A stretch of 64,000 nt of DNA from AC-32 sp963788215 (GTDB taxonomy: Bacteria > Actinomycetota > Thermoleophilia > Gaiellales > Gaiellaceae): the NCBI GenBank assembly GCA_963788215.1, contig CAWBFX010000001.1, positions 186,001 through 250,000 on the forward strand, read 5' to 3'. Shown one piece after another: positions 47,396-56,165 of the stretch (position 1 is the first letter of the stretch; every line of letters starts with the position of its first letter). The notes beneath the pieces were generated by a model. It was not told where the DNA came from. It saw only the letters and a program-made list of their open reading frames with translations, and did no database searches. Both the position numbers and the translations under genes were made by a program.

Positions 47396-47982
47396 GACAG
47401 GTACGGAAAGTTCTCTCTCACCAAGTCAAGCGGGTCCGTCAAGTCTCGCGTCTTCCCGATCTCGAGCTTCGCAACCTCGAGCCCGGCGACCGCGTCCTGC
47501 AGCTCGTAGGGCGGGCCCGAGAGCCCTGAGAGGCGGACCGCATCGGTCAGCCCCCAGAGCGAAACGGTGGCGCCGTCCGGCTCGACCGCGAGCGCGGCAG
47601 GTGCGCCGGAGGCGAGGAAGCGCTCGGCGAAGCGGGCTACGTCGCCGGGCCGGAAGCGTTTGTCCGCTCCGGTGACGACCAGGGGAAACGTGGCGCCCGC
47701 CTCCACGGCGCGCCTGACCGCGTCGGCCGACCCGTCGGCGCGCGGCTGGCGCACGTACCGCGCCTCGATCCCGTACGCCGATCCGTCTCCGAGCAGCTCC
47801 TCGACCTGCTCGGCGAGGTGCCCGGTGACGACGGTGACCGGCCCGAGCCCGGCCGCGGCGAGCTCACGCGCGAGAGCCGCGATCACCGGCACACCTGCGA
47901 TGGGCAGAACGGGCTTCGGCCAGCGCTCGGTCAGCGGCCGAAGGCGCCGGCCCTCGCCGGCCGCCATCACGACTGCGTGCAC
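47392..47982 (-). CDS. NTP-transferase family nucleotidyltransferase
   Basis: 196 residues. The sugar-nucleotidyltransferase signature GEGRRLRPLTERWPKPVLPI is at residues 9-28 and VTGADKRFRPGD near 103. Shorter than typical glucose-1-phosphate enzymes, lacking the C-terminal extension. The GTG start is at 47982. Coupled to the TPR gene. The nucleotide and sugar are not identifiable. Confidence 0.85.
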   Translation of the reverse strand: MHAVVMAAGEGRRLRPLTERWPKPVLPIAGVPVIAALARELAAAGLGPVTVVTGHLAEQVEELLGDGSAYGIEARYVRQPRADGSADAVRRAVEAGATFPLVVTGADKRFRPGDVARFAERFLASGAPAALAVEPDGATVSLWGLTDAVRLSGLSGPPYELQDAVAGLEVAKLEIGKTRDLTDPLDLVRENFPYLS

Positions 47983-47991
47983 CAGGCTCCC

Positions 47992-50217
47992 CTACGAGAG
48001 GCCGAAGGAGCGCAGGGAGAGCAGCCCGCGTGCGCGCTCCCAGAGCGAGAGCTCCTGTCGCAGGCTGCGGCGGAGCCGGCGCACCGAGCTCCGCAGCTCC
48101 CGCGCCGCCTCTCGCGCGTAGACCGGCGGGGCGAAGCGCGCGACGGTCGCATGCATGCCGACTCCGGCGGTCTCGACGCCGAGCTCGGTCTGCGCCTGCG
48201 CGGCCAGCTCGGCCACGGTCGCGTTCGGCGAGACGTCGATCCGCTGGTCGACGAGGATGTCGTGCAGCTCGCGGCGGCACGCGGTGGCGAGGCGGCGCGG
48301 ATCGCCCGTGAGGTAGCGCGCCCTCCGCAGTGCGAGCTTCCCCCCGGCGATCAGGACGAGGAGCGCGGCGAGCAGCAGCGCGAGCAGCCGAAGCAGGCTC
48401 GGCGCGGCCGAGGGCTGGTTGTCGGTCAGGGTCACCCTCCCCGGGTCGCGTGAAAGCCGGATGTCGGCCGAGAACTTCGTCTGCGTGTCCGGGAAGCCCA
48501 GGCCGACGCGCCGGTCGGCGAACGCCTTCAGCCCGTCCTTGCCCGCGAGGATGGCGGCCGCGACGGCCAGGTTGAAGGCGGGCGAGGATGCCGAGTACGT
48601 GCCCGCGACGCCGCCGCGGCTTGGAGTCGGGTCGAACGGCACCCAGCCCCAGCCGCGGAACCAGACCTCGACCCATTCGTGCGCGTCGTGGTCGGTGACG
48701 GTCCACTGGCCCTTGTCGTACGTGCCGCTGCTGAAGCCGGCCGCGGCCCTCGCCGGAACCCCGAGGTAGCGCAGCATCAGCGCCATCGCGCCTGCGAAGT
48801 GCTGGCAGTAGCCGGCGCGCGTGCGTGTGACGAAGTCGACGAGCACGGGCTTCCCGCGCGCCCGCGGCGGATGCTGGTTATAGGTGAAGCCGCCGCCGGT
48901 CCGGAACCACGACTCGAGCGCGACCGCCGCCGCATACGGACTGCGCGCCCCGCCGGCAACGGTTCGGGCCGCCTCGTAGAGCGGCTCGTACGCCCGAAGG
49001 CGGCCGTCGCGGGCGAACAGCTTCGCGAGGACGACATCGCGGTGCGGGGTGCCGAAGGTCGGCGCAATCTGGTTCGGGTCGAGCTCGAGGTAGCGCCGTC
49101 CGAGCGTGATCGCCGGCGGATAGACGGGCTTGGAGCGCGCGAGCTCCTGCGGCGTCGGCTCGGGCTCGTAGCTCCAGGCCTTGTAGCTCGTACCGCTGCG
49201 CAGCGCGTGCTCGAGGTAGGCGACGCCCGCGCTGTCGAAGTTGACCGGGCCGAGACCCGACACGTCGAACGCCACCGCCACCTCGGCCGCCGGGAGGCGA
49301 TTGTCCCGCAGGGCCTCGACCGTGACCTGCTGCTCGACCCAGGTCGAACGAACACGGGCGGCAGCCGGCACGAGCCCGGCGTCGCCGGAGCCCTCGAACG
49401 AAGGCTGGTCGATCCACCGGCCGTCCACGACGTACGGGAGCGTGGTGACGCGCCAGTATTGCGGCCGCTTCGGCGCCTTGATCCGAAGCACGACGGTCGT
49501 CTTGTGGGGGAAGTTCAGGCCGGAGTAGTCCGAGTTCCAGACGTAGCTGACGCCCACAGGCTTGACGTGCGGGACGTGCAGGTCCCAGGTCTGCCAGTGG
49601 AGGAACTCGCCCTTCGCGAGCGCGGGTGAGGTGGCGGCGCCGACGGCGGCGAGCACGATCGCCCCGCCGACCAGGACCGCGCGACCGGAGACGTCGGGCC
49701 GCCTGCGCAGGCCGGCGAACAAGACCAGCAGCGCGGCCAGGATCCCCGCCCCCCGGAGGAGCTCGCTTCCCAGCAACAGGGTCGCGGGCCAGCCGGCCCC
49801 GATGAGGACGGCTGTCCCGGCCAGGCCGGGTCGCCGTTCGCAGACGGCCAGCACGGCCACGGCGCTGAAGATGAACACCGCGATCAGGATCGCGCCGTCC
49901 ATGTGCGGATGCTGCGCGGGCGCGAATGGCAGCTTGACGTCGTAGAACTCGAGAAAGCCGTTCCAGAACCGAACGGCCACCCGCCCCGGGTAGTGCAGGC
50001 CGAGGGGGGCGTGGAATGCAATCCCGCCCGCGATCGCCAGTGCCGCCGCCGCGGCCGCAAACCTGAGGCGCTGGTTCATCACGGCCGCAGGCGCAAGGGC
50101 CAAGAGCACGAGCAGGGCGGCGCGCCCTGCGCTCGACGGGTCCTCGAGCCGCATCCAGTTCCAGAGGATCGGAATGCATGCGACCCCGCCCAGGAGGAGC
50201 GCGCGTTCTCTAGACAT
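47992..50217 (-). CDS. Membrane transglutaminase-like protein (TgpA type)
   Basis: 741 residues. Six or so N-terminal membrane segments (about 1-200), a large extracytoplasmic part with the transglutaminase core (Cys in GYCQHFAGAMALMLRYL near 470, His in DHDAHEWVEVWF near 510, Asp in PFDPTPS near 525), a further membrane segment (about 620-640) and a cytoplasmic DUF4129-like tail. Forms a set with DUF58 and MoxR genes upstream. The ATG overlaps the DUF58 gene by 8 bases. Confidence 0.9.
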   Translation of the reverse strand: MSRERALLLGGVACIPILWNWMRLEDPSSAGRAALLVLLALAPAAVMNQRLRFAAAAAALAIAGGIAFHAPLGLHYPGRVAVRFWNGFLEFYDVKLPFAPAQHPHMDGAILIAVFIFSAVAVLAVCERRPGLAGTAVLIGAGWPATLLLGSELLRGAGILAALLVLFAGLRRRPDVSGRAVLVGGAIVLAAVGAATSPALAKGEFLHWQTWDLHVPHVKPVGVSYVWNSDYSGLNFPHKTTVVLRIKAPKRPQYWRVTTLPYVVDGRWIDQPSFEGSGDAGLVPAAARVRSTWVEQQVTVEALRDNRLPAAEVAVAFDVSGLGPVNFDSAGVAYLEHALRSGTSYKAWSYEPEPTPQELARSKPVYPPAITLGRRYLELDPNQIAPTFGTPHRDVVLAKLFARDGRLRAYEPLYEAARTVAGGARSPYAAAVALESWFRTGGGFTYNQHPPRARGKPVLVDFVTRTRAGYCQHFAGAMALMLRYLGVPARAAAGFSSGTYDKGQWTVTDHDAHEWVEVWFRGWGWVPFDPTPSRGGVAGTYSASSPAFNLAVAAAILAGKDGLKAFADRRVGLGFPDTQTKFSADIRLSRDPGRVTLTDNQPSAAPSLLRLLALLLAALLVLIAGGKLALRRARYLTGDPRRLATACRRELHDILVDQRIDVSPNATVAELAAQAQTELGVETAGVGMHATVARFAPPVYAREAARELRSSVRRLRRSLRQELSLWERARGLLSLRSFGLS

Positions 50218-51412
50218 TCGCGGCCTCTCTCACGGCGACGGCGGCGCCGAGGCGCGCGGCGAGATCGTCGCCGCGGCGCAGCACCGCGACGGGAATGCCG
50301 GCCGCCTGGAGCCGCAACAGGCCGGGGAACGCGCTGGAAGGCGGGTCACCGGAGCCCGCGAAGCTGGCCGAATCGACAAGCACGAGCGAGACGCTCTTGT
50401 GGCCCAGCACGTGGTTCACCAGCTGCTCGACGAGCCGGGCCGGAAGCGACCCCGTCACGACCGCGAGCTCCTCGGCGCGGGCGGCGGCACCGGCCTCGTC
50501 CGCGAGGAGCGACGCCAGCGGAGGTCCGGGCTGCGGCTCGACCGCGGCGAGCAGGTCGAGCGCTTCCCGCTTGTCCCCGGCCGGGGAGTGCACGCGCTGC
50601 AGCTCGCGGCGCAGGGTGTTGACCACGAGCACGGCACGCCGTCCGCGGTTCGCGTGCGAGAGCAGCAGCGAACCTGCGGCTCGGACCTGCACCTCGAAGC
50701 TGTCCCCCACGACCGCCGCCGGATCGGCGTCGAGCACGACCGCGACCTCGTCGCGCGGCGAGTCCTCCAGCTCCTTGACCATCAGCTGCGCGCGCTTGGC
50801 GGTCGAGCGCCAGTGCACCTTGCGCAGCGACTCGCCCCGCTCGTACTCGCGGACGCTGTGCAAGTCGAACCCGGCCGGGCGGCGCAGGAGGAGCCTGCGC
50901 CCGTCGCGGCCGAGGCGGCCGGCCTCCGAGAAAATCCGGTCGAGCTCGACGAGCCGCGGGTAGACCAGGAACGCGCCGGGCGCGACGACGGTCTGCTCGA
51001 CGCGGTCAAGGCCGAACGGGTCCTCGATCGCCACGGAGGTCTCCTCGTACGCGTAACGGCCTCGCGGCAGCGCGTCGAGCACGTAGGCCTTGCCGCCCCG
51101 CGCCGGAAGCTCCGTCTCGCGCTCGCCGAGCTTCGAGATCCGCTCGCGGACGACGAGCGCCGCGGGCGCGAGCGGGCGCTCGAGCTCCACCTCGAGGCGC
51201 ACCTGGACGTCGTCGCCCTCGTACCGCTCGGCCTGAGGCAGCCGCCGCCGCACCCCGACCGGCCTGCCGGCCAGGCGCGTCCACACGCGGGCGAACAGCA
51301 CCGCGGCGATCAGTCCGATCGCGACGGGATAGAGCGGCTTCGAGCCGAAGGCCCACGCGCCGAGATAGGTCGCGCCGCCGAGCACCAGCGCGAGCCGTCC
51401 GCGGCGGGTCAT
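50210..51412 (-). CDS. DUF58 domain-containing protein
   Basis: 400 residues: two N-terminal membrane segments (about 8-45), a beta-rich middle, and the DUF58 motif SVREYERGESLRKVHWRSTAKRAQLMVKELED near 190-222, followed by a vWA-like fold. Always found with MoxR ATPases and often transglutaminases, as here; thought to act in envelope processes. ATG at 51412 overlaps the MoxR stop (ATGA). Confidence 0.92.
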   Translation of the reverse strand: MTRRGRLALVLGGATYLGAWAFGSKPLYPVAIGLIAAVLFARVWTRLAGRPVGVRRRLPQAERYEGDDVQVRLEVELERPLAPAALVVRERISKLGERETELPARGGKAYVLDALPRGRYAYEETSVAIEDPFGLDRVEQTVVAPGAFLVYPRLVELDRIFSEAGRLGRDGRRLLLRRPAGFDLHSVREYERGESLRKVHWRSTAKRAQLMVKELEDSPRDEVAVVLDADPAAVVGDSFEVQVRAAGSLLLSHANRGRRAVLVVNTLRRELQRVHSPAGDKREALDLLAAVEPQPGPPLASLLADEAGAAARAEELAVVTGSLPARLVEQLVNHVLGHKSVSLVLVDSASFAGSGDPPSSAFPGLLRLQAAGIPVAVLRRGDDLAARLGAAVAVREAANV

Positions 51413-52377
51413 ACAGGCACTGGGGTGCGTTCGAGCGCCTCGCGCACGAGATCCAGGCCCGTCAGCCCCTCCGCGCGCGCTTCCGGCGCGAGGATCAGGC
51501 GATGGGCGAGCACCGGCCCGGCGCAGGCCTTGACGTCATCCGGCGAGACGAAGCCGCGGCCCTCGGCGAGAGCGCGCGACTTGGCGACGCGCAGAAGCGC
51601 GATCCCGGAGCGCGGGCTGGCGCCGAGGTAGAGCCTGCCGTCGGCCCGCGTCTGGCCCAGGAGCGCGACGACGTAGCGGGTCACGCTCTCCTCGACGAAC
51701 ACCTCGGCCGCCTCGGCGATGAGGCTGCGGACGCTCTCGGCGGTGGCGACCGGGCGGAGCGTCTCGAGCGGCGGGTCGCTCGTCTGCTCGGTCAGCATCC
51801 GCGCCTCCTCCGCGAGCGGCGGGTAGCCGATGTCGACGCGGAGGGTGAAGCGGTCGAGCTGCGCCTCGGGCAGCGGATACGTGCCTTCGTACTCGATCGG
51901 GTTCTGCGTCGCGAGCACCATGAACGGCGGCGCGAGCTCGTAGCTGACGCCGTCGACCGTCACCTGGTTCTCCTGCATGCACTCGAGCAGCGCCGCCTGC
52001 GTCTTCGGCGACGCGCGGTTGATCTCGTCGACGAGCAGGAAGTTCGCGAACACCGGTCCCGGACGGAACTCGAACTCGTTCGTCTTCTGGTTGAAGACGT
52101 TGACGCCGGTGACGTCGGACGGGAGCAGGTCGGGCGTGAACTGGATCCGCGAGAACGAGCAGTCGACGGAGCGCGAGAGCGCCTTCGCCAGCATCGTCTT
52201 CCCGACGCCGGGGAAGTCCTCGATGATCAGGTGCCCCTCGGCGGCGACGCAGAGGACGACCAGGCGCAGGGTCTCGTCGGGCGCGTGCACGACGAGCGCG
52301 AGGTTCTCCGCGATCCTGCGGATCGTCTCCGCGCCGGGCGAGGCGGTGGGCTCGGCGCCGATCGCCGGCTCGTCCAT
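51409..52377 (-). CDS. MoxR family AAA+ ATPase
   Basis: 322 residues with Walker A EDFPGVGKTMLAKAL, Walker B NFLLVDEINRASPKTQ, sensor 1 VLATQNPIEYEGTYPLPEAQ and the lid domain ASPRSGIALLRVAKSRAL. Probable chaperone for the DUF58/transglutaminase pair. The start ATG overlaps the coaBC stop by one base (TGATG). Confidence 0.94.
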   Translation of the reverse strand: MDEPAIGAEPTASPGAETIRRIAENLALVVHAPDETLRLVVLCVAAEGHLIIEDFPGVGKTMLAKALSRSVDCSFSRIQFTPDLLPSDVTGVNVFNQKTNEFEFRPGPVFANFLLVDEINRASPKTQAALLECMQENQVTVDGVSYELAPPFMVLATQNPIEYEGTYPLPEAQLDRFTLRVDIGYPPLAEEARMLTEQTSDPPLETLRPVATAESVRSLIAEAAEVFVEESVTRYVVALLGQTRADGRLYLGASPRSGIALLRVAKSRALAEGRGFVSPDDVKACAGPVLAHRLILAPEARAEGLTGLDLVREALERTPVPV

Positions 52378-53534
52378 CAGTCCCGCTCCAGCCGCTCGGC
52401 CACGACGTCGAGGATAGCCGCCGCGATGCGCTCCTTCGCCGCCTTTCCGAGCCGCCGCTCGCCGTCGCTAGAGACCAGGACGACCTCGTTGTCGGGAGCG
52501 TCAAAGCCGATGTCGTCGCGCGAGACGTCGTTGAAGACGATCAGGTCGACCTGCTTGGCGCGGAGTTTCTCGCGCGCCCGCTCGAGCCCCTGGTCGCCCG
52601 CGTCGGCCGCGAATCCGACGAGTATCTGGCCGTTCGTGCGCCGCTCGCCGAGCTGCCGCAGGACGTCGGTCGTCGGCTCGAGCGTCACCGTCCAATTCTC
52701 GCCGTCCTTCGGCCGCTTGCCCTCCTCGGGCTCGGACGGCCGGTAGTCGGCGACGGCGGCGGCCATCAGCACGACGTCCACGTCGCCACGGGCGAGCGTC
52801 TCGCGGGCGAGCTCGTCGGCGGTCGGCGCGGAGACCACGTCCACTCCTACGGGCGTAGGCACCGAGAGGTTCGCTGCCACCAGCGTCACGTCTGCGCCGC
52901 GGCGCCTGGCCTCGGCCGCGAGCGCCGCGCCCATCCGGCCCGATGAGCGGTTGCCGAGGAAGCGGACGGCGTCGAGCGGCTCACGTGTCCCGCCGGCGGT
53001 GACGAGCACGCGGCGGCCTCGGAGCTGCTCGCGCTTCTCCAGCAGCGAGCGGCAGCGCTCGAAGATCTCCTCCGGCTCGCTCATCCGCCCCACGCCGACC
53101 TCGCCTTCGGCGGTGTCGCCGTGCTCGGGGCCGACGAGCTCGACCCCGCGACGGCGCAGCGTCTCGACGTTCTCGCCGGTCGCCGGATGGGCCCACATGC
53201 GCGGGTTCATTGCGGGCGCGACGAGCACCGGGCCACCGAACGCGAGCGCGGTCTGCGTGAGGACGTTGTCGGCCTGGCCATGCGCCAGCTTCGCGAGCGT
53301 GTTCGCCGAAAGCGGCGCGATCACGAGCAGGTCGGCGTCGACGAGGTGCGGGAAGAGCTCGCGCGGCATCTCCCGGCGGGCGAGAGCCTCGAAGGTCTGA
53401 GCGGCGACGAACCGCTCGGCCTCGGGCGTGAGGATCGGCGTCACCTCGTGGCCGGCGCGGACGAGCAGACGCGTCAGCTCGCACGCCTTGTACGCGGCGA
53501 TCCCACCCGTCACCCCGAGGACGACCCTGCCCAT
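52377..53534 (-). CDS. coaBC: Bifunctional phosphopantothenoylcysteine decarboxylase/synthetase CoaBC
   Basis: 385 residues. CoaC half: GVTGGIAAYKACELTRLLVRAG, PLSANTLAKLAHGQADN and PAMNPRMW. CoaB half: TAGGTREPLDAVRFLGNRSSGRMG, MAAAVADYRPSEPEEGK and VGFAADAGD. Makes 4'-phosphopantetheine for coenzyme A. ATG at 53534; the longer open frame upstream crosses the divergent cupredoxin promoter. A perfect palindrome sits right before the start codon. Confidence 0.96.
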   Translation of the reverse strand: MGRVVLGVTGGIAAYKACELTRLLVRAGHEVTPILTPEAERFVAAQTFEALARREMPRELFPHLVDADLLVIAPLSANTLAKLAHGQADNVLTQTALAFGGPVLVAPAMNPRMWAHPATGENVETLRRRGVELVGPEHGDTAEGEVGVGRMSEPEEIFERCRSLLEKREQLRGRRVLVTAGGTREPLDAVRFLGNRSSGRMGAALAAEARRRGADVTLVAANLSVPTPVGVDVVSAPTADELARETLARGDVDVVLMAAAVADYRPSEPEEGKRPKDGENWTVTLEPTTDVLRQLGERRTNGQILVGFAADAGDQGLERAREKLRAKQVDLIVFNDVSRDDIGFDAPDNEVVLVSSDGERRLGKAAKERIAAAILDVVAERLERD

Positions 53535-53535
53535 C

Positions 53536-53548
53536 GGCACATTGTGCC
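53536..53548. promoter_or_regulatory. Palindrome directly upstream of the coaBC start
   Basis: ggcaca-t-tgtgcc, 13 bases, perfect, ending one base before the coaBC start codon in the 88-base region shared with the divergent cupredoxin gene. No Shine-Dalgarno is visible for coaBC, so it may be an operator or a leaderless start context. Short enough to be chance. Confidence 0.3.
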
Positions 53549-53622
53549 TAGAGAGGCGACACGTCCAGGGAAATCCGGCGAAGCGGCCGCGCCGTACCCC
53601 AGGGGTCATCGAAAGGAGAGGC

Positions 53623-54015
53623 ATGACCCGGAAGCACTTCGCTGTCGCCATCATCGCCACGGCCATGGTCGCCGCCCTCGCCTCGGCAGGCGCGGCGCTC
53701 AGCGGCAGCACCTCCACCCGAACGCTCAAGGGCGTGGTCGGTCCGGGCTACAGCATCACGCTGAAGCTCAACGGCAAGACCGTCAAGAGGCTCAAGGCAG
53801 GCAAGTACAAGATCGTCGTCACCGACAAGTCGTCGATCCACAACTTCACGCTCGAGCGCGAGAAGCCCTCGAAGCCGAAGCTCGAGAAGGACCTCACGTC
53901 AGTCGGGTTCACCGGCACGAAAACCGTGACGTGGACCCTGAAGCCGGGAAGCTGGCGCGCCTACTGCTCCGTGCACGAGGCGTACATGCACCTCGACTTC
54001 AAGGTCACTCGCTAG
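53623..54015 (+). CDS. Secreted cupredoxin-like protein
   Basis: 130 residues. A Sec signal peptide (about 1-26, basic MTRKHF then AIIATAMVAALASAGAAL) precedes a single beta-barrel domain. Type-1 copper ligand candidates are His73 (SSIHNFTL), Cys115, His118 and Met122 in YCSVHEAYMHL, the normal order and spacing. Probably an electron carrier outside the membrane. GAAAGGAG precedes ATG 53623. It is inserted on the opposite strand between rpoZ and coaBC, which are usually adjacent, and has a GC-rich terminator after it. Confidence 0.88.
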   Translation: MTRKHFAVAIIATAMVAALASAGAALSGSTSTRTLKGVVGPGYSITLKLNGKTVKRLKAGKYKIVVTDKSSIHNFTLEREKPSKPKLEKDLTSVGFTGTKTVTWTLKPGSWRAYCSVHEAYMHLDFKVTR

Positions 54016-54030
54016 CCACATAAGCCGCAG

Positions 54031-54061
54031 GGACGGCCGTCCGCCGCAAGGGCGGCCGTCC
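54031..54061. terminator. Bidirectional terminator between the cupredoxin gene and rpoZ
   Basis: Perfect 9-bp stem (ggacggccg at 54031-54039, cggccgtcc at 54053-54061) with a 13-base loop, 16 bases after the cupredoxin stop and 13 bases after the convergent rpoZ stop. The following tract is pyrimidine-rich (tctcccccc) rather than all T. Confidence 0.65.
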
Positions 54062-54073
54062 TCTCCCCCCGAA

Positions 54074-54304
54074 CTACTTCTGGTACGTGTACTTGATCTT
54101 GCCCTCGCAGATTTCCTCGAGGGACATCGTCAAGTAGTTCTTCGACCGCGACTCCACGAGCGGCGGCAGGAACTGGTCGAACGTTCCCTCGCCGAGCTGG
54201 TGGTGGTAGTTGTTGATCTGCCGGGCACGCTTCGCCGCGACGATCACCAGCGCATAGCGGGAATCGACGTTCTCGAGAAGTTCGTCAACGCGAGGATGAA
54301 TCAC
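54074..54304 (-). CDS. rpoZ: DNA-directed RNA polymerase subunit omega
   Basis: 76 residues, binds the beta' C-terminus and aids polymerase assembly. HPRVDELLENVDSRYALVIVAAKRARQI matches the family core; YLTMSLEEICEGKIKYTY is the typical end. Start GTG at 54304 overlaps gmk by 20 bases. The gmk-rpoZ order is conserved. Confidence 0.95.
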   Translation of the reverse strand: MIHPRVDELLENVDSRYALVIVAAKRARQINNYHHQLGEGTFDQFLPPLVESRSKNYLTMSLEEICEGKIKYTYQK

Positions 54305-54908
54305 GGCCCGACATGCTAGCTGCAGCGTCCAACTCGCGGCGGACTATTTCCTCGAGCTCGGCGAGGGCGCGTTCGAGGTCGTCGTTGACGATCCGGTAGC
54401 GGAAGCGCGGTTCCAGCTCGAGCTGGCGCTCCGCGACGTCGAGGCGCTCTTCGATCTCACCCTCGCTCTCGGTCGCGCGGGCGCGCAAGCGGGTCTCGAG
54501 AGCGGCGCGGCTCGGCGCCGTGACGAAGACGGTCACGGCGTCGGGGATCCGCTCCTGGACGGCGAGCGCTCCGCCGGTCTCGATCTCGAGCAGTGGCGCG
54601 TGTCCCTCGTCTCTGATCCGGTCGAGCTCCGACCAGAGCGTCCCCGAGCGGTAGCCCGGGCCCCACGGCAGCTCGACCCATTCGAGGAAGTCGTCTGCGC
54701 CGAGCCGGCGGTCGAACTCCTCCTCCGAGATGAACCAGTAGTCGCGGCCGTCTGCCTCGCCCGGGCGGCGAGGCCTCGTCGTCGCGGAGATGGCGAGCGC
54801 GAGCTCGGACATCCGCTCGACGAGCAGGCGCGCGAGCGTGCTCTTGCCCTCGCCCGACGTGCCCGTTATGACAAAGACAGGCGAGCGGCTACCGGTGGAA
54901 GAGGCCAA
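54285..54908 (-). CDS. gmk: Guanylate kinase
   Basis: 207 residues; phosphorylates GMP to GDP. P-loop GTSGEGKST near residue 17, a guanylate signature region ISATTRPRRPGEADGRDYWFIS, and the GMP-binding LEWVELPWGPGYRSG. The P-loop differs slightly from the usual GPSGxGK. TTG start at 54908 overlaps mihF by 20 bases. Confidence 0.95.
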   Translation of the reverse strand: MASSTGSRSPVFVITGTSGEGKSTLARLLVERMSELALAISATTRPRRPGEADGRDYWFISEEEFDRRLGADDFLEWVELPWGPGYRSGTLWSELDRIRDEGHAPLLEIETGGALAVQERIPDAVTVFVTAPSRAALETRLRARATESEGEIEERLDVAERQLELEPRFRYRIVNDDLERALAELEEIVRRELDAAASMSGRDSSSR

Positions 54909-55218
54909 TCAGCTCCGTCCGCTGGCGGTCGGAGAGGCCGCCCACCGTCTTGGACTGGCTGATGCGGCACTGGTTCAGGAAGCGCGCCGCCTTGACGCGG
55001 CCGAACTTCGGCACCGCCATCAGCATGTCGAAGACCTTCGCCGTCGAGACGTACTCGGGCGGATCGCTGAGGATTTCCTCGATCCGCGCGGCGCCGGATT
55101 TGAGGTCCTTCTTCAGCTGCGCGCGGCGGACGCGGATGTCGTTCGCCCGCTTGAGCGCTTCCATTCTTTGATCGAGGGAGCGGAGCGGCGCCTGGGCCTG
55201 AGTCTTGAGCGCGGGCAC
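54889..55218 (-). CDS. mihF: Integration host factor, actinobacterial type (mIHF)
   Basis: 109 residues from GTG 55218. The core KRANDIRVRRAQLKKDLKSG, VFDMLMAVPKFGRVKAARFLN and VGGLSDRQRTELI matches mycobacterial mIHF, an essential nucleoid protein unrelated in fold to proteobacterial IHF. Its place before gmk is conserved in Actinomycetota and is the best lineage marker in the window. The start could be a few codons further upstream, since no clear Shine-Dalgarno is seen. Confidence 0.92.
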   Translation of the reverse strand: MPALKTQAQAPLRSLDQRMEALKRANDIRVRRAQLKKDLKSGAARIEEILSDPPEYVSTAKVFDMLMAVPKFGRVKAARFLNQCRISQSKTVGGLSDRQRTELIGLFHR

Positions 55219-55250
55219 GGCGAGGGATACTAACAAGCTCGTGCCCGGGG

Positions 55251-56165
55251 TCAACCCGCCATGTTTGGGCCCGTATGCAGGGCTTTTTCAACGCTTAGCC
55301 TCGACCTTGGGTCGAGGGTCGAATCGCCCGGAAGATGCGCAACACCCACCGCGTTGTCAGGGTCGGCAAAGCCGTGTGCCGCCAGCTCCGCCTCGAGCTC
55401 TCCCCGCACGCGGGCGGGCGAGCCCGGATCGGCGAACAGCGCAGTGCCGAGCGCGACGTCGCTCGCGCCGGCCGCGAGCAGCTCGAGCGCGTCCCTGCCG
55501 GTGCTCACGCCGCCCATGCCGACGATGGCCATGCGGGTCGCGCGGTAGGCCGCGAACACCGCCGCGAGGGCGAGCGGCCTCAGCGCCGGTCCCGAGAGGC
55601 CGCCGATCGCACGGTCGAGGACGGGCCTGAGCGTCTGCTCGTCCAGGGCGAGGCCTTTGACCGTGTTCACGAGGCTGAGCCCGTCCGCTCCTGCGGCCTG
55701 GGCGGCGCGGGCGGTCTCGGCCACGTCCGCAGCAGGCGAGAGCTTCGCGTATAGCGGCTTGGTGGTCCGCGCCCGTGCGGCCGCGACGACCTCGCCGACG
55801 TTCTCGGGGACCTCGTCGACGTTGGGGCACGAGAGGTTGAGCTCGACGGCGGCCACCTCGGAGTGGCCCTCGAGGAGCTCGCACGTCTCGGCGTAATCCT
55901 CGACGCAGAAGCCCCCGACGGAGACCCAGAGCGGCACGCCGAGCTCGACCAGCTGCGGGAGAGTCTCGGCGCAGAAGCGCTCGCGGCCTGGGTTCGCGAG
56001 GCCGATCGCGTTGAGCATCGCGCCGTCGACCTCGGCGATCCGGACCGGCGCGTTGCCCTCGCGCGGGAGCGGCGTAACCGTTTTCGTCACGAAGGCATCG
56101 AGCGACCGCGCGACCTCCGGGGCGGTCAGAGCGTCGAGGCAGCCGCTGGCGTTAAGCAGCTTCAA
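55251..56165 (-). CDS. pyrD: Dihydroorotate dehydrogenase, NAD-dependent class 1B catalytic subunit
   Basis: 304 residues; oxidises dihydroorotate to orotate. Signature features: KTVTPLPREGNAPVRIAEV, NAIGLANPG, the catalytic Cys in VELNLSCPNV, SLVNTVKGLA and IVGMGGVSTGRDALELLAAGA. Partners with PyrK, encoded next to it. TTG start at 56165 has GGAAGGA seven bases upstream and overlaps the pyrK end by 14 bases. Confidence 0.95.
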   Translation of the reverse strand: MKLLNASGCLDALTAPEVARSLDAFVTKTVTPLPREGNAPVRIAEVDGAMLNAIGLANPGRERFCAETLPQLVELGVPLWVSVGGFCVEDYAETCELLEGHSEVAAVELNLSCPNVDEVPENVGEVVAAARARTTKPLYAKLSPAADVAETARAAQAAGADGLSLVNTVKGLALDEQTLRPVLDRAIGGLSGPALRPLALAAVFAAYRATRMAIVGMGGVSTGRDALELLAAGASDVALGTALFADPGSPARVRGELEAELAAHGFADPDNAVGVAHLPGDSTLDPRSRLSVEKALHTGPNMAG

